Origin: Taibaiella sp.
Lineage (GTDB): Bacteria > Bacteroidota > Bacteroidia > Chitinophagales > Chitinophagaceae
Direction: 5' to 3'
Length of the DNA stretch: 64,000 nucleotides
NCBI GenBank assembly: GCA_016786705.1
Contig: JAEUVV010000003.1
Location: 248,001-312,000, forward strand
How positions within the stretch are numbered: the stretch's first letter is position 1; the number at the start of each line of letters is the position of its first letter. A program made the position numbers and the translations under genes. Shown here piece after piece: positions 43,126 to 52,607 of the stretch. The notes below the pieces were generated by a model. The model had not been told where the DNA came from. It was given only the letters and a program-made list of their open reading frames with translations, and searched no databases.

Positions 43126-43380
43126 TTAAGCGATTACGCTTACTTTTCTAGTCAATTTAGATTTTAAGTTATTAGCTTTGTTTTTGTGAATAACGTTACG
43201 TTTAGCTAACTTATCGATCATAGAAATAACTTTAGGAAGTTTTTCTGTTGCTGCTTCTTTCTCAGAAGTTGCTAATAAGTTACGGATGGCGTTACGTGTA
43301 GTTTTGCCATAGTATCTGTTACGCTCACGACGTTTAGTAGCTTGTCTTACGTCTTTACGGGTTGCTTTATGATTTGCCAT
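43126..43380 (-). CDS. rpsT: 30S ribosomal protein S20
   Basis: The 84-residue very basic protein (MANHKATRKDVRQATKRRER ... NVIHKNKANNLKSKLTRKVS) is S20, which binds 16S rRNA. Length and the HKNKA(A/N)xxKS(K/R) ending match the family. It is transcribed on its own. Confidence 0.95.
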   Translation of the reverse strand: MANHKATRKDVRQATKRRERNRYYGKTTRNAIRNLLATSEKEAATEKLPKVISMIDKLAKRNVIHKNKANNLKSKLTRKVSVIA

Positions 43381-43527
43381 TAGAAAATGTAATTATAAAT
43401 TTGGAGTGCAAAGATAAGAGTAGTTTTTTAAAAATCAAAATAATTTAAAGAAATTTAAAAACAAATCTCCTGAATGCCTGCAAATTTATGAAAAAACTGC
43501 TTTTTTTGTAGTGAAATTTTACAGAAA

Positions 43528-44451
43528 GTGTTTGATTTTAGCAGGGTCAGGGCATTTATACTGAACAGGAAAGCACTGAAATTCCTGTTTTTTGGCAACT
43601 ATTTTTACGGATTATGTGCAGTAGGCATGGCATTGGAAACATACCATGCTTTAAAGCTTCCTATTGATTACTACCTGCTGTTATTACTCTTCCTCTCCGT
43701 TATTACTTTTTATACACATGCTTATCGTTATGCCCACCTGGGCCACGACCAGGCAGCGCACAAGCAACAGTTTTATTACCAACGCAACCTGTGGTATTAC
43801 CTCCATTATAAAAAATTGAAATGGTTGCAGTTGCTCAATGGTATTGCGATAGGCCTGCTGTCGTACAAGCTATTTGTGGCGGACCTGGAAATGAGATTCA
43901 CCATGGGGGATTATTGCATCCTTTCTATTACCTTAATGGCCGGTTTATTTTATATAGGGTTTGGGAGGTTTTCGGGCAGAAATATCAGGGCCGGTAAAAA
44001 CCTGATTATAGCCTGGGTCTGGGCCGGTATGGTCACCGGCTTGCCTGCTGCAGGCGTAACTCTAAATGTACCTGCCGCATTGTCTTTTACCCTGCTTTTC
44101 CTGGAAAATTTTTTCTTCGTGCTGATCCTGAGCATTGTTTTTGATATTAAGGACTATGTGACAGATGCAAGCAAGGGTTTAGCTACCATACCTACTAAGC
44201 TGGGGTTTAAAAAGACCTTACAACATACGATAATGCCCCTCTCCCAGCTATTGTTCCTGGTACATTTAATCGGTCTTTTCCTGGTGAACGAACTTAATGC
44301 CGGGTTAAAAGCCTTGTCGCTTTTGCCCTTCTTGTTTTTATTGGTACTCCCCCGGCTCCTGAAGCGCCGGCAATCTTTACTATTCTATTTATTGATTATC
44401 GATGGTATGATGCTTTTTAAGGGGCTGCTTGGCTTTATCCTGCATACTTAA
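43528..44451 (+). CDS. UbiA-like polytopic membrane protein
   Basis: The 307-residue protein starts with GTG (VFDFSRVRAFI) and has about 8-9 hydrophobic segments. DIKDYVTDASKGLATIPTKLG (about residues 204-224) is the second Asp-rich motif of UbiA-type prenyltransferases. The first motif (NDxxDxxxD), expected near residues 60-80, is not recognisable; the region reads YRYAHLGHD. It may therefore be a divergent or non-prenyltransferase member. No isoprenoid genes lie nearby. Confidence 0.65.
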   Translation: MFDFSRVRAFILNRKALKFLFFGNYFYGLCAVGMALETYHALKLPIDYYLLLLLFLSVITFYTHAYRYAHLGHDQAAHKQQFYYQRNLWYYLHYKKLKWLQLLNGIAIGLLSYKLFVADLEMRFTMGDYCILSITLMAGLFYIGFGRFSGRNIRAGKNLIIAWVWAGMVTGLPAAGVTLNVPAALSFTLLFLENFFFVLILSIVFDIKDYVTDASKGLATIPTKLGFKKTLQHTIMPLSQLLFLVHLIGLFLVNELNAGLKALSLLPFLFLLVLPRLLKRRQSLLFYLLIIDGMMLFKGLLGFILHT

Positions 44452-44559
44452 ATTAAGTGGTTGGGCCAGTAAGTTAAAAGTTATTTTTTGAATAGATTAA
44501 ACCTTTTTAGCAAAAAAGCTTCTATATTTATATTACAATTACCAGAAAAATTAATGATC

Positions 44560-44961
44560 ATGAAAAAGATATTTTTGATTTCCGCAATAGGTATAGCATT
44601 AACCAGCACGCTAGTGGTCGCACAGCAGAAGCAAAATAAGGGCGAACGGATCACCCGTACCGAGGCCAGGGCTAATGCCGATGTACGTGCAAAAAGACTT
44701 TCAGAAAAAATGAATGCTGAACTGGCCCTTTCCGCGGATCAAAAAGATAAGGTCTATAATATCGCTTTAAAACATTTTTCTGCCCAGCAGGCCTCCGCTG
44801 AGTCCCGTCAAAAATTTAATGAAGAACTGGACCAGGTACTGACAGAAACCCAAAAAGTACAAAGAGCGGAGCTGCAATCACAAAAGAAGGATAGATTACA
44901 ATCTGCAGTACAAAGAGGAGAATTGAAAAAAGCACCCGGGAAGACTAATGTTGAAAAATAG
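44560..44961 (+). CDS. Exported helical protein, DUF4890/Spy-like
   Basis: The 133-residue product has a signal peptide (MKKIFLISAIGIALTSTLVV ending AQQ) and a charged helical body rich in Arg, Lys, Glu and Gln. RLSEKMNAELALSADQKDKV resembles the LTxxQ helices of Spy/CpxP-type and Bacteroidota DUF4890 proteins. A periplasmic chaperone-like or stress role is possible but unproven. I chose the start at 44560 because it begins a standard signal peptide. Confidence 0.68.
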   Translation: MKKIFLISAIGIALTSTLVVAQQKQNKGERITRTEARANADVRAKRLSEKMNAELALSADQKDKVYNIALKHFSAQQASAESRQKFNEELDQVLTETQKVQRAELQSQKKDRLQSAVQRGELKKAPGKTNVEK

Positions 44962-45155
44962 AATTTGAATATAAAACCATTGAAAATGTTGTGTCAGCTA
45001 TAATTTTTCAATGGTTTTTTGTTATAAGTGCTAAGAATTGAGTGTGGGCATGTTGTTAACAATTTGATCACCCAACCTTTACAGGCAACATTCCGTCTTT
45101 TTATACATTAATGTTCTTAAGAACCCCTAATTTTAAAATCATAAAGCATTTTAAT

Positions 45156-45548
45156 ATGCAACAAAGTAAGATTAATGTATGGTGGATAGCACTTTTGTTA
45201 AGTGTCGTAGTTTCGGCTAATGCCGGGTACTCCCAAAGTTTCCCATCTAATGATGTGGTTAAGCCGGTAACGCGTAAGATCATGATCCCTACAGCATTTA
45301 CTCCCAATAATGACGGGCATAACGATGTGTTTAAAATGGTTAATGTAACCAATGAGACCCTGTTGGAAATGCGGGTGTTTAACCGCTGGGGTACGGTGGT
45401 TTTCTCCACCAATGATATCAGTAAAGGCTGGGATGGTAAATATAAAGGACAGGACCAGCCAATGGCGGTATATGGTTATGCAATTAAAATAAGGTATAGC
45501 GACGGCGCGGAAGAAGTCTATAAAGGAACGGTTACCTTAATCCGCTAG
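45156..45548 (+). CDS. Short T9SS type B (gliding-motility-type) C-terminal domain protein
   Basis: The 130-residue product is essentially a signal peptide (VWWIALLLSVVVSANAGYSQ) plus one type B sorting domain: IPTAFTPNNDGHNDVFKMVN, MRVFNRWGTVVFSTND, GWDGKYKGQDQPMAVYGYAI and YKGTVTLIR at the end. Such domains normally end long adhesins, so a nearly domain-only protein is unusual. It may be a small surface protein or a derivative of a larger gene. Confidence 0.82.
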   Translation: MQQSKINVWWIALLLSVVVSANAGYSQSFPSNDVVKPVTRKIMIPTAFTPNNDGHNDVFKMVNVTNETLLEMRVFNRWGTVVFSTNDISKGWDGKYKGQDQPMAVYGYAIKIRYSDGAEEVYKGTVTLIR

Positions 45549-45570
45549 TCCGCAGAAAATATTTGGTATT

Positions 45571-45602
45571 AAAAAGCTTCCCGGTTTCCCGGGAAGCTTT
45601 TT
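45571..45602. terminator. Bidirectional terminator
   Basis: AAAAAGCTTCCCGG (45571-45584) pairs with CCGGGAAGCTTTTT (45589-45602) between convergent genes. Confidence 0.85.
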
Positions 45603-45604
45603 GC

Positions 45605-46348
45605 TTATTCTTCAAAATTTTTCTTTTTACGGTTCAGCGGCTTCTGCTTGACCGGTTTTACGAATTGCATATGGCCCAAAAACTCCATCCATTGCTCTAC
45701 CGTACGGGCATCCTCAACGTTAAATGCCCCTATCTTGGTCCGGCGTAAGGCACTCAAGTAGCCACCGACGCCAAGTGCCGCACCGAAATCGTTGGCCAGG
45801 GACCGGATATAGGTCCCGGTACTGCAACTGATCCGGAAATGGACTTCCGGGAGTGCTATTTTCGTGATTTCGAACTCGTTTACAGTTACTTTTCGCGGAT
45901 CCGGCTGTACCTCTTTCCCGGCACGGGCCAGTTCATATAAGCGTTTGCCGTCTTTTTTGATCGCGGAATGTATCGGCGGGAACTGCTCGATCTCGCCTGT
46001 AAATTGTGCTACGGCATCCCGGATAACCGTTTCTGTAAGCTGGGTATAGTCTTTTATATGTTCGGGAGCAGATTCCAGGTCATAAGTAGGCGTTGTAGCG
46101 CCTAAGGTAATTACCCCGGTATATTCTTTATCCTGTTTTTGAAACTGTTCAATCTGTTTGGTCATCTTGCCGGTGCAGCAAATGAGCAAGCCCGTAGCCA
46201 GGGGGTCCAGCGTACCGCAATGACCTATTTTAGCATGCGTGGTTCGTTTTATTTTATTGATCGCGTCAAAAGAGGTCCAGCGATAGGCCTTATCAATCAA
46301 AATGACGGCGCCCTCTTTGATTTCTGTTTCTGTAGGGTTGAAATTCAT
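45605..46348 (-). CDS. truB: tRNA pseudouridine(55) synthase
   Basis: The 247-residue enzyme makes pseudouridine 55 in the T-loop of tRNAs. Catalytic motif GHCGTLDPLATGLLICCTG (Asp at about residue 48) and downstream YTGVITLGATTPTYDLES, FPPIHSAIKKDGKRLYELAR and CSTGTYIRSLANDFG are all characteristic. The frame is complete. Confidence 0.95.
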   Translation of the reverse strand: MNFNPTETEIKEGAVILIDKAYRWTSFDAINKIKRTTHAKIGHCGTLDPLATGLLICCTGKMTKQIEQFQKQDKEYTGVITLGATTPTYDLESAPEHIKDYTQLTETVIRDAVAQFTGEIEQFPPIHSAIKKDGKRLYELARAGKEVQPDPRKVTVNEFEITKIALPEVHFRISCSTGTYIRSLANDFGAALGVGGYLSALRRTKIGAFNVEDARTVEQWMEFLGHMQFVKPVKQKPLNRKKKNFEE

Positions 46349-46495
46349 TTTGCAAAAATCTCTTTTTCCGGGGGAATTGCCAAAATCGGTTCACGATTAA
46401 TTAATTGGCCTGATGCATTATTATTAGGGATTTATTTGTACGTTTGCAGCTAGTTTTAAAAGCATTTTATCACAATTCTATTTTTCGTATCGTAA

Positions 46496-47914
46496 ATGAA
46501 TAATACGTATCGTGGTCTGGTCGATCAAACCTTTGATTTTCCCCAGGAGGGATTTGAAGTTGACGACAACTACTTAAAGTTTAATGGTGTAGACATTAAA
46601 AGGTTAATTGATAAGTATGGTACACCTTTTAAACTGACCTTTCTTCCTAAAATAGGATCCCAGATTAACAAGGCAAAAGAGTATTTTAACAATGCCATCA
46701 AAAAGCATCGTTATCCGGGAACGTACAATTATTGTTATTGTACCAAAAGTTCGCACTTTTCCTTTATTATGGAAGAAGCGCTTAAAAATGACATTCATGT
46801 AGAAACTTCTTCTGCCTATGATATGGACATTATCAAAGCGCTCCACGCGAAAAAGAAACTGGATAAAGACCGCTTTATCGTGTGTAATGGTTATAAAACG
46901 AAACAGTATACCAAAGCCATTTCCCGGTTAATCAACGAAGGCTGGACCAACGTGATACCGGTACTGGACAATAAAGAGGAAATTGAAGATTATCAAAAAG
47001 CAGTAAGAGGAAAAGGTCCGGTAAAATTAGGGATCAGGATCGCGGCGGAAGAAGAACCTACTTTTGATTTTTATACTTCAAGACTCGGCATCCGTAAAGA
47101 AGAGATCCTGGAATTTTATGTAGATAAGATCAAGGGTAACAGCAAATTCCAGTTAAAGATGCTGCACTTCTTTATGAACAAAGGGATCAAAGACGATATC
47201 TACTACTGGAGCTCCTTAAGTAAGGTAATCAATCTTTATTGCCAGCTGAAGAAAATCTGCCCGGAACTGGACAGCATCAATATCGGCGGTGGTTTCCCGA
47301 TCAAGCATAGCCTGGGTTTTGATTATGACTATCAATACATGGCCAATGAGATCGTATCGACCATTAAGAATGTATGTAAAAAGAATAAGGTGGATATGCC
47401 GCACATCTTCACAGAATTCGGCTCCTTTACCGTTGGTGAGGCCGGAGCGGTTATTTACAGCGTTCTGGGTGAGAAAAAGCAGAATGACCGCGAGATCTGG
47501 TACATGATCGACAGTTCCTTCATCACTACCCTGCCGGATACCTGGGGTATCGGGGAGAAGTTTTTAATGCTGCCGGTTAATCAATGGGAAAATGAATACC
47601 AGGAAGTGCATCTTGGCGGCCTGACTTGTGACGGCCATGATTTCTACACTTCAGAGGAACATATCAACGCGGTATTCCTGCCGAAGCTGGATGATGAAAC
47701 GGTGGAAACGAAAGAGCCTTTATACATCGGATTCTTCCATACCGGTGCTTACCAGGACCAGCTTTCGGGTTATGGCGGGATCAAGCACTGTATGATCCCT
47801 TCCCCCAAGCACGTAATCGTGAACGTGAAGAAAAACGGGGAAATGGAAGACTGGCTGTATGCCAAAGAGCAAACGCCTTTGAGCATGCTGAAGATACTGG
47901 GTTATGTAAAATAA
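46496..47914 (+). CDS. speA: Arginine decarboxylase, PLP fold III type
   Basis: The 472-residue protein matches the Bacteroidota biosynthetic arginine decarboxylase: an alanine-racemase-type PLP barrel with the likely PLP-Lys84 in YNYCYCTKSSHFSF, HVETSSAYDMDI, NIGGGFPIKHSLGF (phosphate-binding glycines), HIFTEFGSFTVGEAGAVIYS and THTGAYQDQLSGYGG-like end. The product, agmatine, feeds polyamine synthesis. It is shorter than the E. coli SpeA, as in related phyla. Substrate preference (arginine vs another amino acid) is from family resemblance. Confidence 0.88.
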   Translation: MNNTYRGLVDQTFDFPQEGFEVDDNYLKFNGVDIKRLIDKYGTPFKLTFLPKIGSQINKAKEYFNNAIKKHRYPGTYNYCYCTKSSHFSFIMEEALKNDIHVETSSAYDMDIIKALHAKKKLDKDRFIVCNGYKTKQYTKAISRLINEGWTNVIPVLDNKEEIEDYQKAVRGKGPVKLGIRIAAEEEPTFDFYTSRLGIRKEEILEFYVDKIKGNSKFQLKMLHFFMNKGIKDDIYYWSSLSKVINLYCQLKKICPELDSINIGGGFPIKHSLGFDYDYQYMANEIVSTIKNVCKKNKVDMPHIFTEFGSFTVGEAGAVIYSVLGEKKQNDREIWYMIDSSFITTLPDTWGIGEKFLMLPVNQWENEYQEVHLGGLTCDGHDFYTSEEHINAVFLPKLDDETVETKEPLYIGFFHTGAYQDQLSGYGGIKHCMIPSPKHVIVNVKKNGEMEDWLYAKEQTPLSMLKILGYVK

Positions 47915-48011
47915 GTTAAATCGCTTATAAATACACGGGCGTTTAAAAAGACTGTGTCACATTGAGCTTGTCGAAATGTGGTGTAGTTACTTTTTAGACG
48001 CCTTTTTTTGT

Positions 48012-48665
48012 TTAATAAGAATAAGCTAAGATCCGGGCATCTTCCATCATTTCCAGGATGAGTTTGTTATGTGCCTTCAGCTTACCGGTCACATGCCAGG
48101 TGCCGGTATAGCCGTTGCTCATTTTTAATTGTTTGGTAAGCTTACTTTTAAGATGGTGCTGATGGAACAGGCGTTCACAATACTCAAAATCGTTTTGAGC
48201 GGAGAACGTGATCGTATATTCATGGATCTTATGTTGATGGTCAATCCTGCGTTCCAGGCCTACCAGGAGCCGGAGTACTACTAACATGAGTAAAGCGCCT
48301 ATAATGGCAAGGATATAATAACCGGCACCGACGGCCATACCGAGCGATGCCGTAGCCCATACGGAAGTGGCAGTAGTAATACCCCCGATCCGGTTGGAAT
48401 CTTTAAAAATAATGCCGGCGCCGAGGAAACCGATACCGGTAACAATATTGGCCGCCAGCCGGTCGGGGTTGCCGATCCCTATTTTAAGCGATAAAATCGT
48501 AAACAGGCAGGAGCCAAAGGCTACGAGGATAAAAGTTCTTAAGCCGGCCGACTTATTGCGGTACTCTCTTTCCAGTCCTATAATACCGCCGGCAACAATG
48601 GAGATACAGAGTAATAAAAACTGGTAAGCCAGCTCCCCGAAATTCCAAGGAATGAAATGCTGCAT
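48012..48665 (-). CDS. MgtC/SapB family membrane protein
   Basis: The 217-residue protein has four to five membrane segments with the MgtC signature GGIIGLEREYRNKSAGLRTF and IVTGIGFLGAGIIFKDSNRI then GGITTATSVWATASLGMAVG, followed by a cytoplasmic C-terminal domain. MgtC proteins modulate the F1Fo ATPase and help survival at low Mg2+; here the exact role is unproven. Confidence 0.88.
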   Translation of the reverse strand: MQHFIPWNFGELAYQFLLLCISIVAGGIIGLEREYRNKSAGLRTFILVAFGSCLFTILSLKIGIGNPDRLAANIVTGIGFLGAGIIFKDSNRIGGITTATSVWATASLGMAVGAGYYILAIIGALLMLVVLRLLVGLERRIDHQHKIHEYTITFSAQNDFEYCERLFHQHHLKSKLTKQLKMSNGYTGTWHVTGKLKAHNKLILEMMEDARILAYSY

Positions 48666-48747
48666 GAATTAATATTGTTTTTAAACCTGTTGCCTATTAT
48701 TGTACAAATGTATTGATTTTTTAAACTTTTAGATTTACTTTGCGCGC

Positions 48748-49617
48748 ATGAAAATATTCATCGCCGGGGCTTCCGGATTAGTAGGCGGCAATTGCCTGAA
48801 ACACTTTAGAGAACAAGGCCACGAGGTGGTAGGTACCCATTTATCTTTTGGTACCGAGGATACCGTTTTTTATAATACCCTGGAGCCGGCACACCCGGAT
48901 AACTTTGATGTAAAAGCTTTTGGCCCGGACGTGATCGTGCACTGCGGGGCGCTTACTCATGTGGATTACTGTGAAGATCATGTTGAAGAAAGCTATGAGA
49001 AAACAGTGGCCAGTACCCGGGCTTTAGTGGACTTATCCAAAGCCTGCAGTGCAAGGATAGTTTATATTTCTACCGACTATGTCTTCGACGGAACAAAGGG
49101 GCCTTATAAAGAAGATGCACCGATCAATCCATTAAGTGTCTATGGCATGCATAAGCTGGAAGCGGAACAAATGGTGCTTCAGGAAATAGCCAACAGCCTG
49201 GTGTTACGGGTTACGAACGTTTATGGAGATGAGATCAGGGGGAAAAATTTTATTGCCCGTATCATCAGCCAATGTAAAGAAGGACAGAAGCTGAACTTGA
49301 ACCTGCCTAAAGATCAGTATGCATCGCCTACCAATGCCTGGGATATAGCCCGTGCTATGCTGGTGCTGTTGAGCGATAATCAAGCGGGCGTCTTTCATAT
49401 AGGGAGTACCGATTATATGAACCGGGTAGAGCTGGCTTTGCGTGTATTGAAATATTTCCCGGGCGCCGCTTATGAACTGAAAGCCATTGACACCGCAAGC
49501 CTGAACCAGCCGGCGAAACGGCCTTTACTGGGAGGGTTTGTAAAGGAAAAGTTCTCTAATCTTTATCCTGAATTTTTATTTGGTACCGTAGATGAGTATG
49601 TAAGTAGTAAGGTGTAA
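48748..49617 (+). CDS. SDR-family NAD(P)-dependent sugar-nucleotide reductase (RfbD-like)
   Basis: The 289-residue protein has an N-terminal Rossmann motif FIAGASGLVGGN (G7-x-x-G10-x-x-G13), the VIHCGALTHVDYCE stretch, YISTDYVFDGTKGPYKEDAP and the YGMHK catalytic Tyr/Lys pair (about residues 131-135). It resembles dTDP-4-dehydrorhamnose reductase-type enzymes. No other nucleotide-sugar genes are adjacent, so the substrate is unknown. The next gene starts 6 nt downstream. Confidence 0.83.
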   Translation: MKIFIAGASGLVGGNCLKHFREQGHEVVGTHLSFGTEDTVFYNTLEPAHPDNFDVKAFGPDVIVHCGALTHVDYCEDHVEESYEKTVASTRALVDLSKACSARIVYISTDYVFDGTKGPYKEDAPINPLSVYGMHKLEAEQMVLQEIANSLVLRVTNVYGDEIRGKNFIARIISQCKEGQKLNLNLPKDQYASPTNAWDIARAMLVLLSDNQAGVFHIGSTDYMNRVELALRVLKYFPGAAYELKAIDTASLNQPAKRPLLGGFVKEKFSNLYPEFLFGTVDEYVSSKV

Positions 49618-49623
49618 TCTTAT

Positions 49624-50310
49624 ATGCTTAGGTCGATACTTTTATTATTAGTTTGTTTTTTGCTATGCGGATTTGCGTCAGCACAGTTGAGTGGAACTTA
49701 TGAATATGCTGTTCCCGCAGTTGGCCGTTCGCAGATTGTTTTTAAACCCGGCAAACAATTTGAGTATATCATTAATCATAAATCGGGCACCGGTTCTTAC
49801 AAGAAAAGAGGAAAAAAATACTATTTGAATTTTAAAGGTGGAGATAAGGATCTACTCTCCGGTCATTTTGTTGAATTGCTTGAAAAAAAGGAGATAAAAA
49901 GTGACACAAATCAACTCAAAATCCATGTATTTGATAATATTGAATTTGCCCCTTTTTTTGCGGAGATAGTTGTCAAAGATGTAAAAAATGATACAGTAAT
50001 TTTTCATGGCTTCGTTGATCCGGATAGTGTCAAAAACCTTAAACTTCCCAATAATATAGATGAAGTATATTTAACTGTAGCATATTCATTTGATTGCACT
50101 GCATTCTCTGGAATGTTTAAAATACATCAGAATATGACAATCAATGTTTACCTATCCTGTATCGTATTTAACCAGATAACTGATGGTTGCCTGGGTTATC
50201 AAGAGACCGATAAACTAACTTTAAAAATCCGGCAGAAAGATGAAAATGAGATTTGGATCCGTTATCCCCAGGCGAGGTCAAAATATATAAAATTCACAAA
50301 AACAGATTGA
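49624..50310 (+). CDS. Exported hypothetical protein
   Basis: The 228-residue protein has a signal peptide (residues 1-20, CGFASA|QL) and a beta-rich, Lys-rich body (GTYEYAVPAVGRSQIVFKPG, YINHKSGTGSYKKRGKKYYL). It has no motif I recognise. It lies 6 nt after the SDR gene. The coding is more AT-rich than that gene, so co-transcription may be accidental. Confidence 0.7.
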   Translation: MLRSILLLLVCFLLCGFASAQLSGTYEYAVPAVGRSQIVFKPGKQFEYIINHKSGTGSYKKRGKKYYLNFKGGDKDLLSGHFVELLEKKEIKSDTNQLKIHVFDNIEFAPFFAEIVVKDVKNDTVIFHGFVDPDSVKNLKLPNNIDEVYLTVAYSFDCTAFSGMFKIHQNMTINVYLSCIVFNQITDGCLGYQETDKLTLKIRQKDENEIWIRYPQARSKYIKFTKTD

Positions 50311-50422
50311 TTATCAATTACAAATCACGAGTGCTACATCAATAATCTCTTATCACCCATCGCTTACCTCCCATCAACTATTTACAACTAACCATCACCT
50401 ATCTTTCATCACTTATTACCAA

Positions 50423-51241
50423 TTAACCATTTCCAAATGAGTCCGGATCCGGCCCTACCCGTTGCCCTTTATCCAAATGATCGATCAGGGCAAGGTCTTC
50501 TGTAGTAAGCTCAAAATTCCAGATGTCAAAATTCCCGGCTATGCGTTCGGGGTGAATGCTTTTAGGTATACTGATGATGCCATTCTGTATATTCCACCTT
50601 AAAACGACCTGCGCAATCGTTTTGTCGTATTTCGATGCCAGGTCCTGTAATAGGGGGATCGCGAATACCCCACCCTGCATCAGGGGGCTCCAGGCTTCAA
50701 AACAAATGTCCTGCTGCCGGCAAAAGGCCTGCAACTCCTTTTGGACCAGGTAAGGATGGTGCTCCAGTTGGTTAACCATCGGTTTGATGTTACAATAAGG
50801 CAGCAATGCTTCCAAATGATGTTGCAGGAAATTACTGACACCAATCGCTCTTACTTTCCCTTGCCGGTACAACTCCTCCATCGCTTTCCAGGTATCCTTT
50901 TCTTGACTTTTTACCGGCCAGTGGACCAGGTACAGGTCAATATAAGGCGTATTGAGTAAGGCCAGGCTACGCTCAAAGGCTTTTAAGGTAGCCGCATAGC
51001 CCTGGTCCGCGTTCCATACTTTAGTGGTAATGAAGAGCTCTGACCGGTCGATGCCGGAATTATTGATGGCCTGTCCTACCCCGGCTTCGTTATGATAAAA
51101 GGAGGCGGTATCTATATGCCGGTAACCGGTATCGAATGCGGCATACAACGCCTCCTGGAGAGCTTCGCCATTACCCGATTGCCAGACCCCCAAACCTAAC
51201 TGGGGAACCTGGACTCCATTGTATAATTCAATTGTTTGCAT
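50423..51241 (-). CDS. Aldo/keto reductase
   Basis: The 272-residue protein is a (beta/alpha)8 NADPH-dependent reductase with the family tetrad: Asp44 and Tyr49 in HIDTASFYHNEAGVG, a Lys in FITTKVWN and a His in LYLVHWP. RWNIQNGIISIPKSIHPERI binds the cofactor phosphate. It reduces aldehydes or ketones of unknown identity. Confidence 0.92.
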   Translation of the reverse strand: MQTIELYNGVQVPQLGLGVWQSGNGEALQEALYAAFDTGYRHIDTASFYHNEAGVGQAINNSGIDRSELFITTKVWNADQGYAATLKAFERSLALLNTPYIDLYLVHWPVKSQEKDTWKAMEELYRQGKVRAIGVSNFLQHHLEALLPYCNIKPMVNQLEHHPYLVQKELQAFCRQQDICFEAWSPLMQGGVFAIPLLQDLASKYDKTIAQVVLRWNIQNGIISIPKSIHPERIAGNFDIWNFELTTEDLALIDHLDKGQRVGPDPDSFGNG

Positions 51242-51264
51242 GATATCGAACCTGTACGTGCTGT

Positions 51265-52488
51265 TTATACGATTACTTTTTCAATCAGGTTTTCCCCGTA
51301 GGCATAAGGCAGGTAAGCCAGGGACGGTACCGGTTTGGTAATAATCAGGCTGGCCTTTTTACCTACAGTAATACTGCCCATTATTGTTTCCAGTTCTAAA
51401 GCGGCTGCCGCGTTGATGGTTTGCGCGTTGATGGCTTCTTCCGGCGTCATTTTTAACTGGGTGCAGGCTATCGTCAGCAAGAGGTTCATATTACCTGAAG
51501 GGCAGGTGCCGGGGTTAAGGTCGGAAGCCAGGCAAACCGGCAGATCGGCGTCGATCATCATCCTGGCGGGCTGGTAGTGCATCCCCAGGAAAAATGCCGC
51601 CCCGGGCAGTAAGGTCGGTATGGTGTGGCTGTCGCGCAGGCATTCCAGCTCTTCCGCTCCCATGCTTTCCAGGTGGTCTACACTTACCGCATCGTGCTTC
51701 ACCCCAACCTGTACGCCGCCGGAACGATGCAATTGGTTCGCATGGATCTTTGGCTTTAACCCATATTTCCAGCCGGCTTCTAAAAGCTGCTCGGTTTCGG
51801 CTACTGAGAAAAAGCCTTCTTCACAGAAAGCGTCCATATAATCTGCCAGCCCTTCTTCGGCTACTTTAGGTAGCATTTCATTGATAATGAGGTCTATATA
51901 CCCTTTGTGATTTTCTTTATATTCCATTGGGAAGGCATGTGCCGCCAGGAAGCTGGCTTTAACCGGAATATGTGGATAGGCTTCTTTTAACCTGCGAATG
52001 ACGCGCAACATTTTTAACTCAGCGTCCGTACTTAAGCCATAACCGCTCTTGATCTCTATAGCCCCGGTACCGAGCGCTATAAGTTGTTCCAGGCGGACCG
52101 CCGCGTCTTCGTAGAGTTTGCCTTCATCGGCAGCGGCCATTTTCCTGGCAGAATTTAAAATGCCTCCTCCTTTTGCTGCGATTTCGGCATAACTAAGGCC
52201 GTTGATACGGTCTACAAATTCCTGCTCCCGAGACGCTGCATAAACCAGGTGGGTATGCGAATCTATCCAGGTAGGTAAGATCAGCCGGTCTGAAGCATCA
52301 AAAGTTTCTGCAAATTGCAGCATGGGCAGTTCACTCATTTTACCAAAGGAATGGATTAAGCCATTTTCAATAATCAGGTAAGCGTCATCGATTTGAGGAA
52401 GATATTTCATGTTCAAACCATTTACCCGCAGTATGTTTTCGCTCCTGGTTTGGACCAGGGATTGGATATTAGCAATGAGTGTCAGCAT
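51265..52488 (-). CDS. hutI: Imidazolonepropionase
   Basis: The 407-residue amidohydrolase has the metal-binding motif DSHTHLVYAASREQEF (about residues 75-90), IEIKSGYGLSTDAELKMLRV and the later FLAAHAFP, KIHANQLHRSGGVQ and LASDLNPGTCPSGNMNL metal and substrate motifs. It hydrolyses imidazolone propionate in histidine degradation. The other hut genes are not in the window. It lies 24 bp upstream of the aldo/keto reductase on the same strand. Confidence 0.93.
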   Translation of the reverse strand: MLTLIANIQSLVQTRSENILRVNGLNMKYLPQIDDAYLIIENGLIHSFGKMSELPMLQFAETFDASDRLILPTWIDSHTHLVYAASREQEFVDRINGLSYAEIAAKGGGILNSARKMAAADEGKLYEDAAVRLEQLIALGTGAIEIKSGYGLSTDAELKMLRVIRRLKEAYPHIPVKASFLAAHAFPMEYKENHKGYIDLIINEMLPKVAEEGLADYMDAFCEEGFFSVAETEQLLEAGWKYGLKPKIHANQLHRSGGVQVGVKHDAVSVDHLESMGAEELECLRDSHTIPTLLPGAAFFLGMHYQPARMMIDADLPVCLASDLNPGTCPSGNMNLLLTIACTQLKMTPEEAINAQTINAAAALELETIMGSITVGKKASLIITKPVPSLAYLPYAYGENLIEKVIV

Positions 52489-52607
52489 ATATTTTTAAGT
52501 TTTGGCAAAGTAAATTATTATTTTATTATCAAATTCACCAACTTTTGGTACTTTTAGCCTGTCTACTACATTAAGTAGTAGCTTATTAACCCAGAATTTT
52601 AAAGTTC

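Noticed and set aside
50311..50422. Degenerate CATCAC/CTATC-rich spacer as a CRISPR or tandem array
   Set aside because: The units are irregular with no constant length or spacers; it reads as a low-complexity degenerate repeat.
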